From positions 54,268,322 to 54,332,321 of the forward strand of contig OX392528.1 of the NCBI GenBank assembly GCA_947623455.1: 64,000 bases of DNA, given 5' to 3'. The notes under the pieces are model-generated. The model was not told the origin of the DNA and did not search any database. It worked only from the letters and a program-made list of their open reading frames with translations. Source of the stretch: Mimachlamys varia (Eukaryota > Mollusca > Bivalvia > Pectinida > Pectinidae). The translations under genes were made by a program, and so were the position numbers. Shown here one piece after another: positions 41,652-53,499 of this stretch (position 1 is the stretch's first letter; each line of letters opens with the position of its first letter).

Positions 41652-42943
41652 TGTAGTAGACATACAAGCATGTCACTAGGTATTCGAAGATTACTACCTC
41701 TTATGTGAAGAACTGTTGATCAACCCAAGGTTTATGTGAAAAACGGGAGCAACGACATAAATTAGAAAAGAAACTGCTACCATAAGACGTAACTGAAAGA
41801 AACATAGAGACATCGCGACGCGGGATATCTTATCGTAATTGTAACATACCTTTTATATCGAACCGCCATCGAGAACTTGTTTAATTGTTGTTTATGTTCA
41901 GCGAGTGTGAAGCTGCTTGTAAACCGGAAGTGAGTTGCCGATCGGAATGCTATGTAAAGCTAGGCTTTGAAAAAGAGCTTTTGTGACTATTTATGAGCTA
42001 GATGATAAAATCATAGGAATAGTGCTGATATTTGAATATTATGTACAAGTTTAATTATACAAGAAATGTAATAGATTTATCCAATAGTAATAATCATTAG
42101 AACTATCTTTCTTAGCCTTATCGCGCCATTTTATGTAACCTTACGCATGTCGTCTGCTATTCCTCCGAGACAAACTGAGACTAAAAGTGTTTGTCCTTTT
42201 TATGAGTTTTGTATTTTAGCTTGTCCTTGTTGATTAAATCACTTTTAATTACTATAATAAGAATGAGGACAGGAAGAGGACATGTTTTAGGATATTGTAA
42301 CTTTGTAAATAGTAGATTTCTAATGTGAGAGGGTAAGGAACTTTTTGTGAGAATCGATGTGAGAAGTGATTTGATTGGATGAGACGGATCATGTGATCAT
42401 GTGAGAAAGGTATAAAAGGGAGCGCGAAAAACGGTCATGTCAGACAATCTTGTAGCTTTAGCCACGAGCATACATCTTCAGCCACGACATTATTCTGCAA
42501 ACATCTTCTATTATACTAAGCCTAGCGACATTATATCAAAGGGAGATAACTTCTACTTTAGGTATGTTATGTTTTCTCTATTGAAATAGTTAAATACTTG
42601 GTTTTACTGACTTAGTCTAGTACAGTACAGTACAGTAGTACTGTACTGTCGTTACCATAGTGATATACGTTTGAAGTAACTGACACATATTTCTTTAACT
42701 AAACATTGAGCTTATTTTCTAGTAATTCTTTATAAATACCTAAAGTTTTATGCAGTACATTATTGTCTCCCACCACACTGACCTCTGACAGTATGAGAGC
42801 ATGATGTATGACTATGAGAGAGTTGCAGCACCATTGTACAAATTTGATGACTAATTTGATGTGTAATAAAAACAAGTGAACTGTTTTTATTGTGTTGTGA
42901 ACTCAATTGATGACCACAGAAGATCAAGGCCAGGCCTGCTACA
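41652..42943 (+). repeat. 3' LTR, 1292 bp
   Basis: Same ends, length and signals as the 5' LTR (TATA at 42411-42417, donor near 42562, AATAAA at 42865-42870). It could drive transcription rightward into the host array. Confidence 0.95.
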
Positions 42944-42947
42944 AGGT
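42944..42947. repeat. Target-site duplication AGGT (right)
   Basis: Matches 32039-32042. Host sequence continues as AGGTaattggataatt. Confidence 0.93.
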
Positions 42948-43497
42948 AATTGGATAATTTGTATCACAGGGACCTGATAATTTGTGACAGATAGTTTTGG
43001 ACCTAAGCTACATAGTGTAATTATATATAAGGTGTCAAGTGAAGAGGAATTTTATACTTTGAGGGGTTTCAATATTCAATATAAATGCTCCTAATTGGCC
43101 ATATAAATGCTATGACTATTGAAAGGGCACGAACAAATAGGGTACACTAATTTGGGGTTCCATAGCACTAAATGTATCAAGATATTGTTTAGACCTATCA
43201 AAAAAAAAAAACTAAAAAAAAACAGTTCTCAATTTTAACAAAAAGTGTGCTTGTTCGTTTTAATCAGTCTACTTCTGGCCACACATGCGACACATCCATC
43301 CACTTCCGTGGAATTCTTGGGTCGACTTGATTCACCTACACCACTTTCCACACCGAGTGAAGAGAATGGTCAATATTGATATACAGTATCACAATATGAC
43401 TGCATCCCTGGTTTGACCGCACTGAATCGTTTGTTTGGACTCCTAGAAGAGTCAGCGTTATTGATAAGGATTCTTGTGGAATTCTGTTACTTTCCTT

Positions 43498-44377
43498 TTA
43501 GCTAGTATTTCGTCTTTCGAAATGTTGGAGAGTGTATTGGTTTATATGGTTTCTTAAGCCATCGACAAAGCCTTGTTCTTTCTGCAACAGAATGTTTGTG
43601 GGCTTATATTAAAGGCCCAATATACGTAACTTAAGGAAATTTTTCGTGATTCTGAAAAATTCTGAAAAAAATCCAGTTGATAACCATGCAAAAATAAGCC
43701 TAAACGAAGTAACCCTGAGCTGTAACTAACAAGAAACTCTTGACAGAAAAATCCAAAAGATTGAAGATAATCAAGTAGGTGGGCCCACTTCAACAACGAG
43801 CCGCAGTTAGAAGACAGTTGAAAATGGACGCGTGTTTCAACTGCTACTGTACTGGTAACCGCGTAAGAATTCATCTTGAATATTGCTGATATCAGTTAAA
43901 CTTCGCTAAATCTGTAAATATAAAAAGTTATTAGGCTTTATTTCCGCTTCAAGTTTTGCCGAAAGCTACGTTTATTGGGCCTTTAAGTTGTAATAGATAC
44001 TTTGTCTGCAGATACAATTGTATACAGATCATAAAGTTTAGTTTGAATATCGGGGGTCAAGAAATAAAGACTTATGTTTTGATTTCGTTTTAGATTTCAA
44101 ATATTTTATTCGTTCTTAATGACGAACCTGATAGATTTGACCAATTCTCACAGATGATCCAATATTCACCATTCTGTCATTGGTCAATCGTCTGCCGTAG
44201 TCTTCCACAGAATCAATCAACATCTTGTAAATAACGTTCGAGTATCTCGATACGTAATTGGATAATTTGTATCACACGAACCTGATAGATTTGACCCATT
44301 CGGACAGATGATCCAATATTCACTTTTCTGTCACTTTTTAATCGTTTGCCGTAGTCTTCCACAGAATCAATCAACAT
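43498..44377 (-). CDS. Mini-gene-like frame in array unit 2 (hypothetical), MITE in its intron
   Basis: The ATG-led 96-bp exon is present twice (44377-44282 and 44223-44128), both fully open and both ending at a gttcgt-type donor. The upstream copy is the more divergent one (GKRLKSDRKVNIGSSVRMG versus GRRLTNDRMVNIGSSVRIG). Exon 2 (43581-43498) is intact: KEQGFVDGLRNHINQYTLQH, FERRNTS, stop. The intron between them contains the TTAA MITE at 43609-43986. A TATATATAA box on the minus strand lies ~110 bp before the upstream ATG. Function unknown. Confidence 0.35.
43609..43986 (+). mobile_element. TTAA-target MITE, copy 2
   Basis: TTAA at 43609-43612 and 43983-43986. Ends AGGCCCAATATACGTAACTT and its inverse, with a few substitutions. 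Units 4-6 of the array have the same site unfilled (gatattaagttgtaatag). Confidence 0.92.
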
Positions 44378-45082
44378 CTTGTAAATAACGCTCGAGTAGT
44401 TCGAAAAGTAATTGGATAATTTGTATCACAGGGACCTGATAATTTGTGATAGCTTATTTTGGACCTAAACTACATAGTGTAATTATATATAAGGTGTCAA
44501 GTGAAGAGGAATTTTATACTTTGAGGGGTTTCAATATTCAATATAAATGCTCCTAATTGGCCATATAAATGCTATGACTATTGAAAGGGCACGAACAAAT
44601 AGGGTACACTATTTTGGGGTTCCATAGCACTAAATGTATCAAGATATTGTTTAGACCTAAAAAAAACTAAAAAAAAACAGTTCCTAATTGTAACAAAAAG
44701 TGTGCTTTTTCGTTTTAATCAGTCTACTTCTGGCCACACATGCGACACATCCACCCACTTCCGTGGAATTCTTGGGTCTACTTGATTTACCTACACTGTT
44801 AACACTTTCCACACCGAGTGAAGAGAATGGTCAATATTGATGAAAACGATATACAGTATCACAATACGGCTGTAACCCTGGTTTGACCGCACTGAATCGC
44901 TTGTTTGAACTCTTAGAAGAGTCAGCGTTATTGATAAGGATTCTTGTGGAATTCTGTTACTTTCCTTTTAGCTAGTATTTCGTCTTTCGAAATATTTGAG
45001 AGTGTATAGGTATATATATAGGGTTTCTTAAGTCATCGACAAAGCCTTGTTCTTTCTGCAACAGAATGTTTGTGGGCTTATA

Positions 45083-45450
45083 TTAAAGGCCCAATATAAG
45101 TAACTAAAGGAAATTTTTCGTGATCCTGAACAAAAATCCAGTTGATAACCATGCAAAAATAAGCCTAAAAGAAGTAACCCTGAGCTGTAACTAACAAGAA
45201 ACTCTTGACAGAAAAATCCAAAGGATTAAAAACAATCCAGTAGGTGGGGCCCACTTCAAAACAAGCGCAGTTAGAAGACAGTTGAAAATGGTGGCGTATT
45301 TCAACTGCTACTGTACCGGTAACCGCGTAAGAATTCATCTTGAATATTGCTGATATTAGTTAATCTTCGCTAAATCTATCAATATAAAAAGTTATTAGGC
45401 TTTATTTCCGCTTCAAGTTTTGCCGAAAGTTACGTATATTGGGCCTTTAA
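45083..45450 (+). mobile_element. TTAA-target MITE, copy 3
   Basis: TTAA at 45083-45086 and 45447-45450. Occupies the same site and orientation in unit 3 as copy 2 in unit 2, so the two units probably descend from one unit that already carried the MITE. Confidence 0.92.
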
Positions 45451-45591
45451 GTTGTAATAGATACTTTGTCTGCAGATACAATTGCATACAGATCATAGAG
45501 TCTAGTTTGAATATCGGGGGTCAAGAATTTAAGACTTATGTTTTGGTTTCGTTTTAGATTTCAAATATTTTATTCGTTCTTAATGACGAAC

Positions 45592-45677
45592 CTGATAGAT
45601 TTGACCCATTCTGACAGATGATCCAGTCTGTCATTTGTCAATCGTCTTCCGTAGTCTTTCACAGAAACTATCAACAT
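45592..45677 (-). pseudogene. Broken copy of the 96-bp array exon (unit 3)
   Basis: Ten bases are missing, shifting the frame after MLIVSVKDYGRRLTNDR. An equivalent broken copy is in unit 4 at 46557-46642, where the donor also reads GC instead of GT. Confidence 0.55.
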
Positions 45678-46556
45678 CTTGTAAATAACGTTCGAGTATC
45701 TCGAAAGGTAATTGGATAATTTGTATCACAGGGACCTGATAATTTGTGACAGCTAGTTTTGGACCTAAACTACATAGTGTAATTATATATAAGGTGTCAA
45801 GTGAAGAAGAATTTTATACTTTGAGGGGTTTCAATTTTCAATCAAATGCCCCTAATTGGCCATATAAATGCTATGACTATTGAAAGGGCACGAACAAATA
45901 GGGTACACTAATTTGGGGTTCCATAGCACTAAATGTATCAAGATATTGTTTATACCTATCAAAAAAAAAATAAAAAAAAAAACAGTTCTTAATTTTAACA
46001 AAAAGTGTACGTGCTTGTTCGTTTTAATCAGTCTACTTCTGGCCACACATGCGACACATCCACCAACTTCCGTGGAATTCTTGGGTCGACTTGATTCACC
46101 TACACTGTGAACACTTTCCACACCGAGTGAAGAGAATGGTCAATATTGATGAAAACGATATACAGTATCACAATACGGCTGTAACCCTGGTTTGACCGCA
46201 CTGAATCTCGTTTGTTTGAACTCCTAGAAGAGTCAGCGTTATTGATAAGGATTTTTGTGGAATTATGTTACTTTCCTTTTAGCTAGTATTTCGTCTTTCG
46301 AAATGTTGGAGAGTGTATAGGTTTATATATAGGGTTTCTTAAGTCATCGACAAAGCCGTGTTCTTTCTGCAACCAGTTAACGAACAAAATGTTTGTGGAG
46401 TGATATTAAGTTGTAATAGATACTTTGTCTGCAGATACAATTACATACAGATCATAAGCTTAGAGTCTAGTTTGAATATCGGGGGTCAAGAATTAAAGAC
46501 TTATGTTTTTGTTTCGTTTTAGATTTCCAACATTTTATTCGTTCTGAATGACGAGC

Positions 46557-46642
46557 CTGATAGATTTGACCCATTCTGACAGATGATCCAGTCTGTCATT
46601 TGTCAATCGTCTTCCGTAGTCTTTCACAGAAACTATCAACAT
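46557..46642 (-). pseudogene. Broken copy of the 96-bp array exon (unit 4)
   Basis: Same 10-base deletion as unit 3, so the two share an ancestor after the loss. The flank reads gcctga, which destroys the GT donor. Confidence 0.55.
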
Positions 46643-47511
46643 CTTGTAAATAACGTTCGAGTATCTCGAAAGGTAATTGGATAATTTGTATCACAGGGAC
46701 TTGATAATTTGTGACAGCTAGTTTACGACCTAAACTACATAGTGTAATTATATATAAGGTGTCAAGTGAAGAGGAATTTTATACTTTGAGGGGTTTCAAT
46801 ATTCAATATAAATGCTCCTAATTGGCCATATAAATGCTATGACTATTGAAAGGGCACGAACAAATAGGGTACACTATTTTGGGGTTCCATAGCACCAAAT
46901 GTATCAAGATATTGTTTAGACCTATCAAAACAATTTAAAAAAAAACAGTTCTTAATTTTAGCAAAAAGTGTACGTGCTTGTTCGTTTTAATCAGTCTACT
47001 TCTGGCCACACATGCGACACATCCACCCACTTCCGTGGAATTCTTGGGTCGACTTGATTCACATACACCGTGTACTCTTTTCACACCGAGTGAAGAGAAT
47101 GGTCAATATTGATGAAAACGATATACAGAATCACAAATCGACTGCAACCCTGGTTTGACCGCACTGAATCTCGTTTGTTTGAACTCTTAGAAGAGTCAGC
47201 GTTATTGATAAGGATTCTTGTGGAATTCTGTTACTTTCCTTTTAGCTAGTATTTCGTCTTTCGAAATATTTGAGAGTGTATAGGTATATATAGGGTTTCT
47301 TAAGTCATCGACAAAGCCGTGTTCTTTCTGCAACCAGTTAAGGAACAAAATGTTTGTGGACTGATATTAAGTTGTAATAGATATTTTGTCTGCAGATACA
47401 ATTACATACAGATCATAGAGTCTAGTTTGAATATCGGGGGTCAAGACTTAAAGACTTATGTTTTGGTTTCGTTTTAGATTTCAAATATTTTATTCGTTCT
47501 TAATGACGAAC

Positions 47512-47761
47512 CTGATAGATTTGACCCATCCTGACAGATGATCCAATATTCACCATTCTGTCATTGGTCAATCGTCTGCCGTAGTCTTCCACAGAATCAA
47601 TCAACATCTTGTAAATAACGTTCGAGTATCTCGATACGTAATTGGATAATTTGTATCACACGAACCTGATAGATTTGACCCATTCGGACAGATGATCCAA
47701 TATTCACTTTTCTGTCACTTTTTAATCGTTTGCCGTAGTCTTCCACAGAATCAATCAACAT
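47512..47761 (-). CDS. Duplicated 96-bp array exons in unit 5 (hypothetical)
   Basis: Two open copies, 47607-47512 and 47761-47666, offset 154 bp, with the same sequence types as the pair in unit 2. The exon-2 segment of this unit has a 2-base length change that shifts its frame, so no full two-exon frame remains. Confidence 0.3.
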
Positions 47762-48612
47762 CTTGTAAATAACGCTCGAGTAGTTCGAAAAGTAATTGGA
47801 TAATTTGTATCACAGGGACCTGATAATTTGTGATAGCTTATTTTGGACCTAAACTACATAGTGTAATTATATATAAGGTGTCAAGTGAAGAGGAATTTTA
47901 TACTTTGAGGGGTTTCAATATTCAATATAAATGCTCCTAATTGGCCATATAAATGCTATGACTATTGAAAGGGCACGAACAAATAGGGTACACTAATTTG
48001 GGGTTCCATAGCACCAAATGTATCAAGATATTGTTTAGACCTATCAAAAAAAAAAACAGTTCTTAATTTTAACAAAAAGTGTACGTGCTTGTTCGTTTTA
48101 ATCAGTCTACACACATGCGACACATCCACCCACTTCCGTGGAATTCTTGGGTCTACTTGATTCACCTACACTGTGAACACTTTCCACACCGAGTGAAGAG
48201 AATGGTCAATATTGATGAAAACGATATACAGTATCATAATACGGCTGTAACCCTGGTTTGACCGCACTGAATCGTTTGTTTGAACTCTTAGAAGAGTCAG
48301 CGTTATTGATAAGGATTCTTGTGGAATTCTGTTACTTTCCTTTTAGCTAGTATTTCGTCTTTCGAAATATTTGAGAGTGTATAGGTATATATATAGGGTT
48401 TCTTAAGCCATCGACAAAGCCTTGTTCTTTCTGCAACCAGTTAAGGAACAAAATGTTTGTGGACTGATATTAAGTTGTAATAGATACTTTGTCTGCAGAT
48501 ACAATTACATACAGATCGTTGAGTTTAGTTAGAATATCGGGGGTCAAGAATTAAAGACTTATGTTTTGGTTTCGTTTTAGATCTAATATTTTATTCGTTC
48601 TTAATGACGAAC

Positions 48613-48708
48613 CTGATAGATTTGACCCATTCTAACAGATGATCCAATATTCACCATTCTGTCATTGGTCAATCGTCTGCCGTAGTCTTCCACAGAATCA
48701 ATCAACAT
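48613..48708 (-). CDS. 96-bp array exon in unit 6 (hypothetical)
   Basis: Open from ATG through GSSVRMGQIYQ to a GT donor. The downstream exon-2 segment has the 4-base insertion seen in units 3 and 4, giving a different C terminus (RNPIYIPIHSQIFRKTKY). Confidence 0.3.
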
Positions 48709-49388
48709 CTTGTAAATAACGTTCGAGAATCTCGAAAGGTAATTGGATAATTTGTATCACAGGGACCTGATAATTTGTGACAGCTAGTTTTGGACCTAAC
48801 CTACATAGTGTAATTATATATAAGGTATCAAGTGAAGAGGAATTTGATACTTTGAAGGATTTCAATTTTCAATAAAAAATGCCCCTAATTGGCCATATAA
48901 ATGCTACGACTATTGAAAGGGCACGAACAAATAGGACACACTAATGAGTATGATAAAAATAAATTTAACGATCTTCTTGTGACACGAAGAAATAAGTTAA
49001 ATTATGAAATAACATAAATATCCCTAGGTCATAATGTATAATTGTGGCTGTAAAACTTCTTGTTCGCTGTCTTCATTAAATTGGTAATCATGACATTTAG
49101 GGCAAGTTTAATGCCGAATCAAACTGGAGGCTGGATGTTGTGTGGTAGGCAGAATTGTTAACCACTCCACCATGTATAAAGGGTCATGACGAAATCAATT
49201 GTGAAAGACCGTATAAATACACTAAATTAAAGAGAATCTTTGCTCCGTATTTGTTTCAAAATAATCCTAGTTCTCAAGGGAAGACATTGTTAGAAATTAC
49301 TATTACCACTAATCTCAGAACCATTAATATTGGATAATGATGTTGTGTGACTGTATATTCTTTGGGTGTAGAGTTAATGTATGAGAAC

Positions 49389-49780
49389 TTAAAGGCCCAA
49401 TATACGTAACTTTCGGCAAGAATTGGAGCGAAAATTATGCCTCATAACTTTTACATTTATAGAATTAGTTAAGATTAACTGATATCAACAATAAGAAAGA
49501 TGGATTTTTACGCGGTTACCGGAACAGCAGCAGTTGAAACTCGATATTTGTAAACACGCGTCTATTTTGAACTGTCTTCTAACGTCGGCTTGTTGTTGAA
49601 TTGGGCCCCACCTGAATTATTTTCAATTCGTTGGATTTTTCTGTCAAGAGTTTCTTCTTAGTTACCGCTCAGGTTGACTTCGTTTTAGTCTTATTTTTGC
49701 ATGGTTATCAACTGAATTTTTTTTCAGAATATTTCAGAATCACGAAAAATTTACTGAAGTTACATATATTGGGCCTTTAA
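49389..49780 (-). mobile_element. TTAA-target MITE, copy 4 (inverted)
   Basis: TTAA at 49389-49392 and 49777-49780, with the ends AGGCCCAATATACGTAACTT and its inverse. The interior is the reverse complement of copies 1-3. Lies outside the tandem array. Confidence 0.9.
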
Positions 49781-49889
49781 AGTACCTTCAGTCAATCTTG
49801 AGGATCCCCTACTCAAGAAACATTTCTTCCCCCTTACATATATTAATATATGTAGCCCATACAGAACGACAAAATAGATTGTTTAATAT

Positions 49890-50086
49890 TTGGTTTATTT
49901 TGTTAAGAGAGTCATTCAACGACGTGCAGGGTTTTGGAGGTGGTGGAAAGCCGGAGTTCTCGAAGAAAAACAATCGACCTACGGTCAGTACCTGGCACCT
50001 CACGTTGGTTTTTCACTCGCAACCCAGAGGTTGAGGGCTAGTGGTAGAATGTCGGGACACCTTAACCACTCGGTCACCGCGGCCCC
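49890..50086 (-). mobile_element. tRNA-derived SINE, copy 3, with 15-bp target duplication
   Basis: Minus-strand copy: tail tggtttattttgtt, core gacgtgcagggttttggagg, tRNA head ending in accactcggtcaccgcggcc. Flanked by perfect TAGATTGTTTAATAT at 49875-49889 and 50087-50101. Confidence 0.9.
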
Positions 50087-50483
50087 TAGATTGTTTAATA
50101 TGTAATAACATATGTATATTATATAAAAACTGTATATTGATATTTTATTTTTGCTTAAATCTGTTACATGATTGGGTTCAAAACGGAAGAAAATATGAAT
50201 TATTCATATGTAGTATAAACACAATACATTTCATAAAATATATTTGTTGAAGTTAAATACTCTTGGCAAAGTCAGAGTTTTACCGTGTTAGGTATTGACA
50301 TATTGTGGTAAAGTAAATGTAAGCTTTATTTGTATAGCCGGTTCTTTGACGGACCGTGAAAGGACAAAGGGACAGCAAGGACAAGGTATATAAACAGTGT
50401 ACGTAAAGTCAAACTGATAAAACATTAGGAGAATGGTGAGAAGTGAGAAGTACAAGGGCACAATGATTAATATGATGAGTAAC

Positions 50484-50502
50484 CCGGGGGGGGGGGGGGG
50501 GG
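50484..50502. repeat. Poly-G tract (~17 G)
   Basis: acccGGGGGGGGGGGG run. A second, longer tract is at 50719-50736 after a ggtggtggtg repeat. Both could form G-quadruplexes; length may be unreliable in assemblies. Confidence 0.8.
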
Positions 50503-50695
50503 CAGTGGACGGCAGAGATATATAGGAAAGGTCAGGTCCCATTATTGATATCAATAATCAGTTAGATAGGTGTTCCCTTACTTGCAATTTCTAGTGTTAA
50601 GGATAGATGTAAGGTATATTTAAGGACATTTATTTATTATGTTAGACTTGTATCCTAGCTGCGCTGCAATTTTCCAGTATAAGTATCCTGGTGGT

Positions 50696-50737
50696 GGTGT
50701 GGTGTGGTGGTGGTGGCGGGGGGGGGGGGGGGGGGTG
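50696..50737. repeat. (GGT)n-like and poly-G tract
   Basis: tggtggtgtggtgtggtggt then gcggggggggggggggg. Confidence 0.8.
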
Positions 50738-50750
50738 ATATCAGAATATC

Positions 50751-51482
50751 TCACAATGAGACCAAGGTGGCGACCATACAATGTATCAACTTACATCTCT
50801 CTAATCCCTGTGTCGCGAGTTTGTTCGTCAGCAGCCGACATCTATCGCGAAAATCACGATATCTTAAGCAAGCCATAGAATAACGGCTTACATGTTTATG
50901 TTGGAGAAGCAGGGCTGATACTATCAAGAAAGGAAAAGGTCCCGATCGGTAAATCAAACTCGTCACGTTTATCATACAGCTTTAAAAAATAGTAAGCTGT
51001 CCATGTTAGTCATAGTTTAAGTTAAAATTTGAGGTAAGCAGCTGATGTAGAAGAATCTGTTGTGTTTTTGATTTCAAGTTCAAAAGGGTATAATGTGCCA
51101 TCGACTATGCCAGCACATCCGCGATATATCTGAAAGTGAAATTGAAATACCTTGCAATGTTTTGTTACCTGTTCTGATAAGCTCCTTCATCAACAAGTCA
51201 GCCAAGAAAAACAAATCAGAGAATACCAAAGCGTCAACAAACCGATAATACGAACTCAAATCGATTAAACTAGAGGCAAAATTGGAACAAAGGAAAGATT
51301 TATATGAAGACCCTCGTAAAAGTGGAATAAGAGAATAAGACCAGGTGTCCCAGAAGAGAAAGTGTCTTCTGCTACATCAACGACACCCGCCATGAAAATC
51401 TCGGTCACATCAAAGTAAGCATCAATCTTCAAAATGAGAACCGAGTCACCATTGTCAATCACAACAAGTAAGCACACTAATA
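50751..51482 (-). repeat. Degenerate coding-like repeat family A, copy 1
   Basis: Homologous on the minus strand to 56260-57305 and 57371-57840. The part at 51213-51482 translates to VIDNGDSVLILKIDAYFDVT then VVDVAEDTFSSGTPGLILL; related peptides (MADVVDKEEDTTGTPDL) come from the other copies. It looks like decayed coding sequence of an old gene or transposon that I cannot name. Confidence 0.55.
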
Positions 51483-52065
51483 TGGACTCAGGGCGCTAAT
51501 ATGACACAGTTTCTTTCCATGGGAATTGTCAATAATCTGTTGGAAAATCTGTCCTCCAACTATTGACAACTAGGAATTCAATCGTTCGTGCGATACCTTC
51601 ATCAGTATATTTATCTTAACATTTTGTTTTAATTTTCACAAAATATGCTCCAAGAAAGCTCCATCACAACCACGTAATTGTATCGCCGTCCACCTTCTTT
51701 GAAACGAAAGCTTTAATAATTAGAGATTGAAGACGTTCTTTCAGATTTGTATGAGATATGGTAGTGTACAGTTTGGAAAAATTAGATGTTTTGATAGACG
51801 AAATATATTTTGATGTGTTCAAGATTTATCATTAGATTTTTCGAGCTCTCTAAACTCTTACATCCCGTTAACATCTCTTCTGGAGTATACAGTGTCAAAA
51901 TAAGACGTTTGCCATGCTTTAATGATACTAAGAATGGCAGTGAGAAGTGATGATAAAGGCTTGTATGAGCAATTAGCAGAGTCAGCTATAACACTTTGTT
52001 TATAAGTAGCCTTGTGTAGTTATTATACATCCGTATCATTTCTAAAGAAGAATGTCAAGTAAGGA

Positions 52066-52560
52066 TGACGTAACACATGCATATGTTGCACCTTTTATTA
52101 GTAATAGATACAGTATGCCGAAAATATGAATTAAACTGCATCATACAGCTGTTTCGTCCTCCTAGGACTCGTCAGTGAGACTAGGAGCCAAAAGGTGAGA
52201 ATCTAAAATTTCTAAACTAATGTAAAAGCAGATGGGTCAGGTGTGTAAAACCCCTTTAATTTATGAATTTAGAAGTAAAATCAAGCTAGGTCTGTATAAT
52301 TTCAAATCGTGTACTACGAAAATGTGTATATTATGTACCGTGCCACTACTCAAATGAGATTAAATGTGGCTTTGGAGGCTCAAGCAAACCTCGGGAACTA
52401 ACAAATCCACCAGCAGAGTCTGCCACCCCCTCTCATGAAAGATGACGTAACAAACACATATGCTGCACCTTTTAAATTTAGTAATAGATACAGTATGCCG
52501 AAAAAATGAATTAAACTGCGTCATACAGCTGTTTCGTCCTCCTAAGACTCTCTTTTTAAA
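52066..52560 (+). repeat. Dispersed repeat family B, tandem pair (~375-bp period)
   Basis: gatgacgtaacacatgcata, then tagatacagtatgccgaaaa, gctgtttcgtcctcctagga and ggggccaaaaggtg-like text. A second partial unit starts at 52441. Other copies are at 53265, 54487, 54864 and 61845. Confidence 0.75.
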
Positions 52561-53264
52561 TTCTGAGTAGAAGTTATTTTTGTAAGTGTCAGAGATCTGT
52601 GTGGCGATAATAACTCCATTTGGTGGACTAATATAGAAGAGTAATTTGTGTTCGTCATGTACGACTGCTGGGGGACAGTCTTCCCTTGGTGTTATAACTT
52701 GGTAACCTTTTCGACCGATAATTGTATTTCGTAAGTGTTTCGTTATCTGTCAAACATACATTTTTTTATACTACTCAAAAACGAATGAAACGATTTCAAT
52801 ATAATGCTATGTTAAAATCATAATTGGCTCACGACAAATAGCAAATTTAAAATAACTATTAGATTCCATCTCCTTTTAAGGGGACAGTGACCATCAAATA
52901 AAAATGTCAACGATAAATGACATATTTAATGCGAGCGTGTTAAGCGGGGTGTTTAAAAAACCAATTAGACTATTTCATCAGTTTTAATACTTAAATTAAA
53001 ACTAGTTTCGTCTTTTGTGAACTTTGTTACTGAATATTTCTTCATGGGCCATTAGCAAACTGTCCCCTACAAAACATCAAAGGATGAAACTTATGTGTAA
53101 CACAAAATGTGGTGTTATTTTCATATTGATCATTGAAAATATGGGCCAAAGTATTCCTTTTTTTAGGGTGACGTTTTTGAACATGTTCATTAATATATGT
53201 CGTATTGTTTTTGTTTTTTTTTTAAATCGATTCTCACTTTGTTTTTACATCTAAATTCATAAAT

Positions 53265-53470
53265 TAAAGAGGTTTGACGCACCTGACCCTTCTGTTTCCA
53301 CATTAGTTTAGAAATTTGGGATTCCCACCTTTTGGCCCCTAGCATCACTGAAGAGTCCTAGGAGGACGGAACAGCTGTATGGTGCAGTTTAATTCATTTT
53401 TTCGGCATACTGTATCTAATACTAAAAAGGTGCAACACATGTGTGTGTTACGTCATCTCTTTGAGGATAT
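53265..53470 (-). repeat. Dispersed repeat family B, inverted copy
   Basis: gaggtttgacgcacctgacc, then gaagagtcctaggaggacgg and gcatactgtatctaatac, the reverse of 52066-52440. Confidence 0.75.
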
Positions 53471-53499
53471 TATTTATTACTTGAATTTATAATTAGATT

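Larger units (their letters stand above)
32043..42943 (+). mobile_element. Ty3/gypsy LTR retrotransposon, 10.9 kb, with a zinc-finger accessory ORF
   Basis: A complete element: 5' LTR, tRNA-Leu primer-binding site, gag, pol (protease, reverse transcriptase, RNase H, integrase with GPF module), a 3.2-kb 3' extension with an accessory ORF and its partial duplicate, polypurine tract, 3' LTR. The LTRs are the same length (1292 bp) and I saw no difference between them, so insertion was recent. The domain order and DSG, YMDD and DD35E motifs place it in Metaviridae. The length is about double a typical Ty3/gypsy element because of long LTRs and the extension. The clade is not determined. Confidence 0.97.
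31318..48943. repeat. Tandem array of ~0.95-kb units (six copies), split by a retrotransposon
   Basis: The anchor atcaagatattgtttagacc starts units near 31331, 43179, 44636, 45939, 46902 and 48023. After removing the 10.9-kb insertion and the TTAA MITEs, the units measure about 920-970 bp; units 2 and 5 are ~150 bp longer through an internal duplication. Each unit carries in order ccacacatgcgacacatcc, aatggtcaatattgatga, gctagtatttcgtctttcga, the 96-bp minus-strand open exon, and a TATATATAA-like box on the minus strand. Units differ by substitutions and small indels. The last unit stops at ~48943, beside unrelated sequence. Confidence 0.93.

Noticed and set aside
45852..46121. 89-codon minus ORF MESVHSVGESSRPKNSTEV
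   Set aside because: It spans the A-rich part of the array unit and is not conserved in frame among units.
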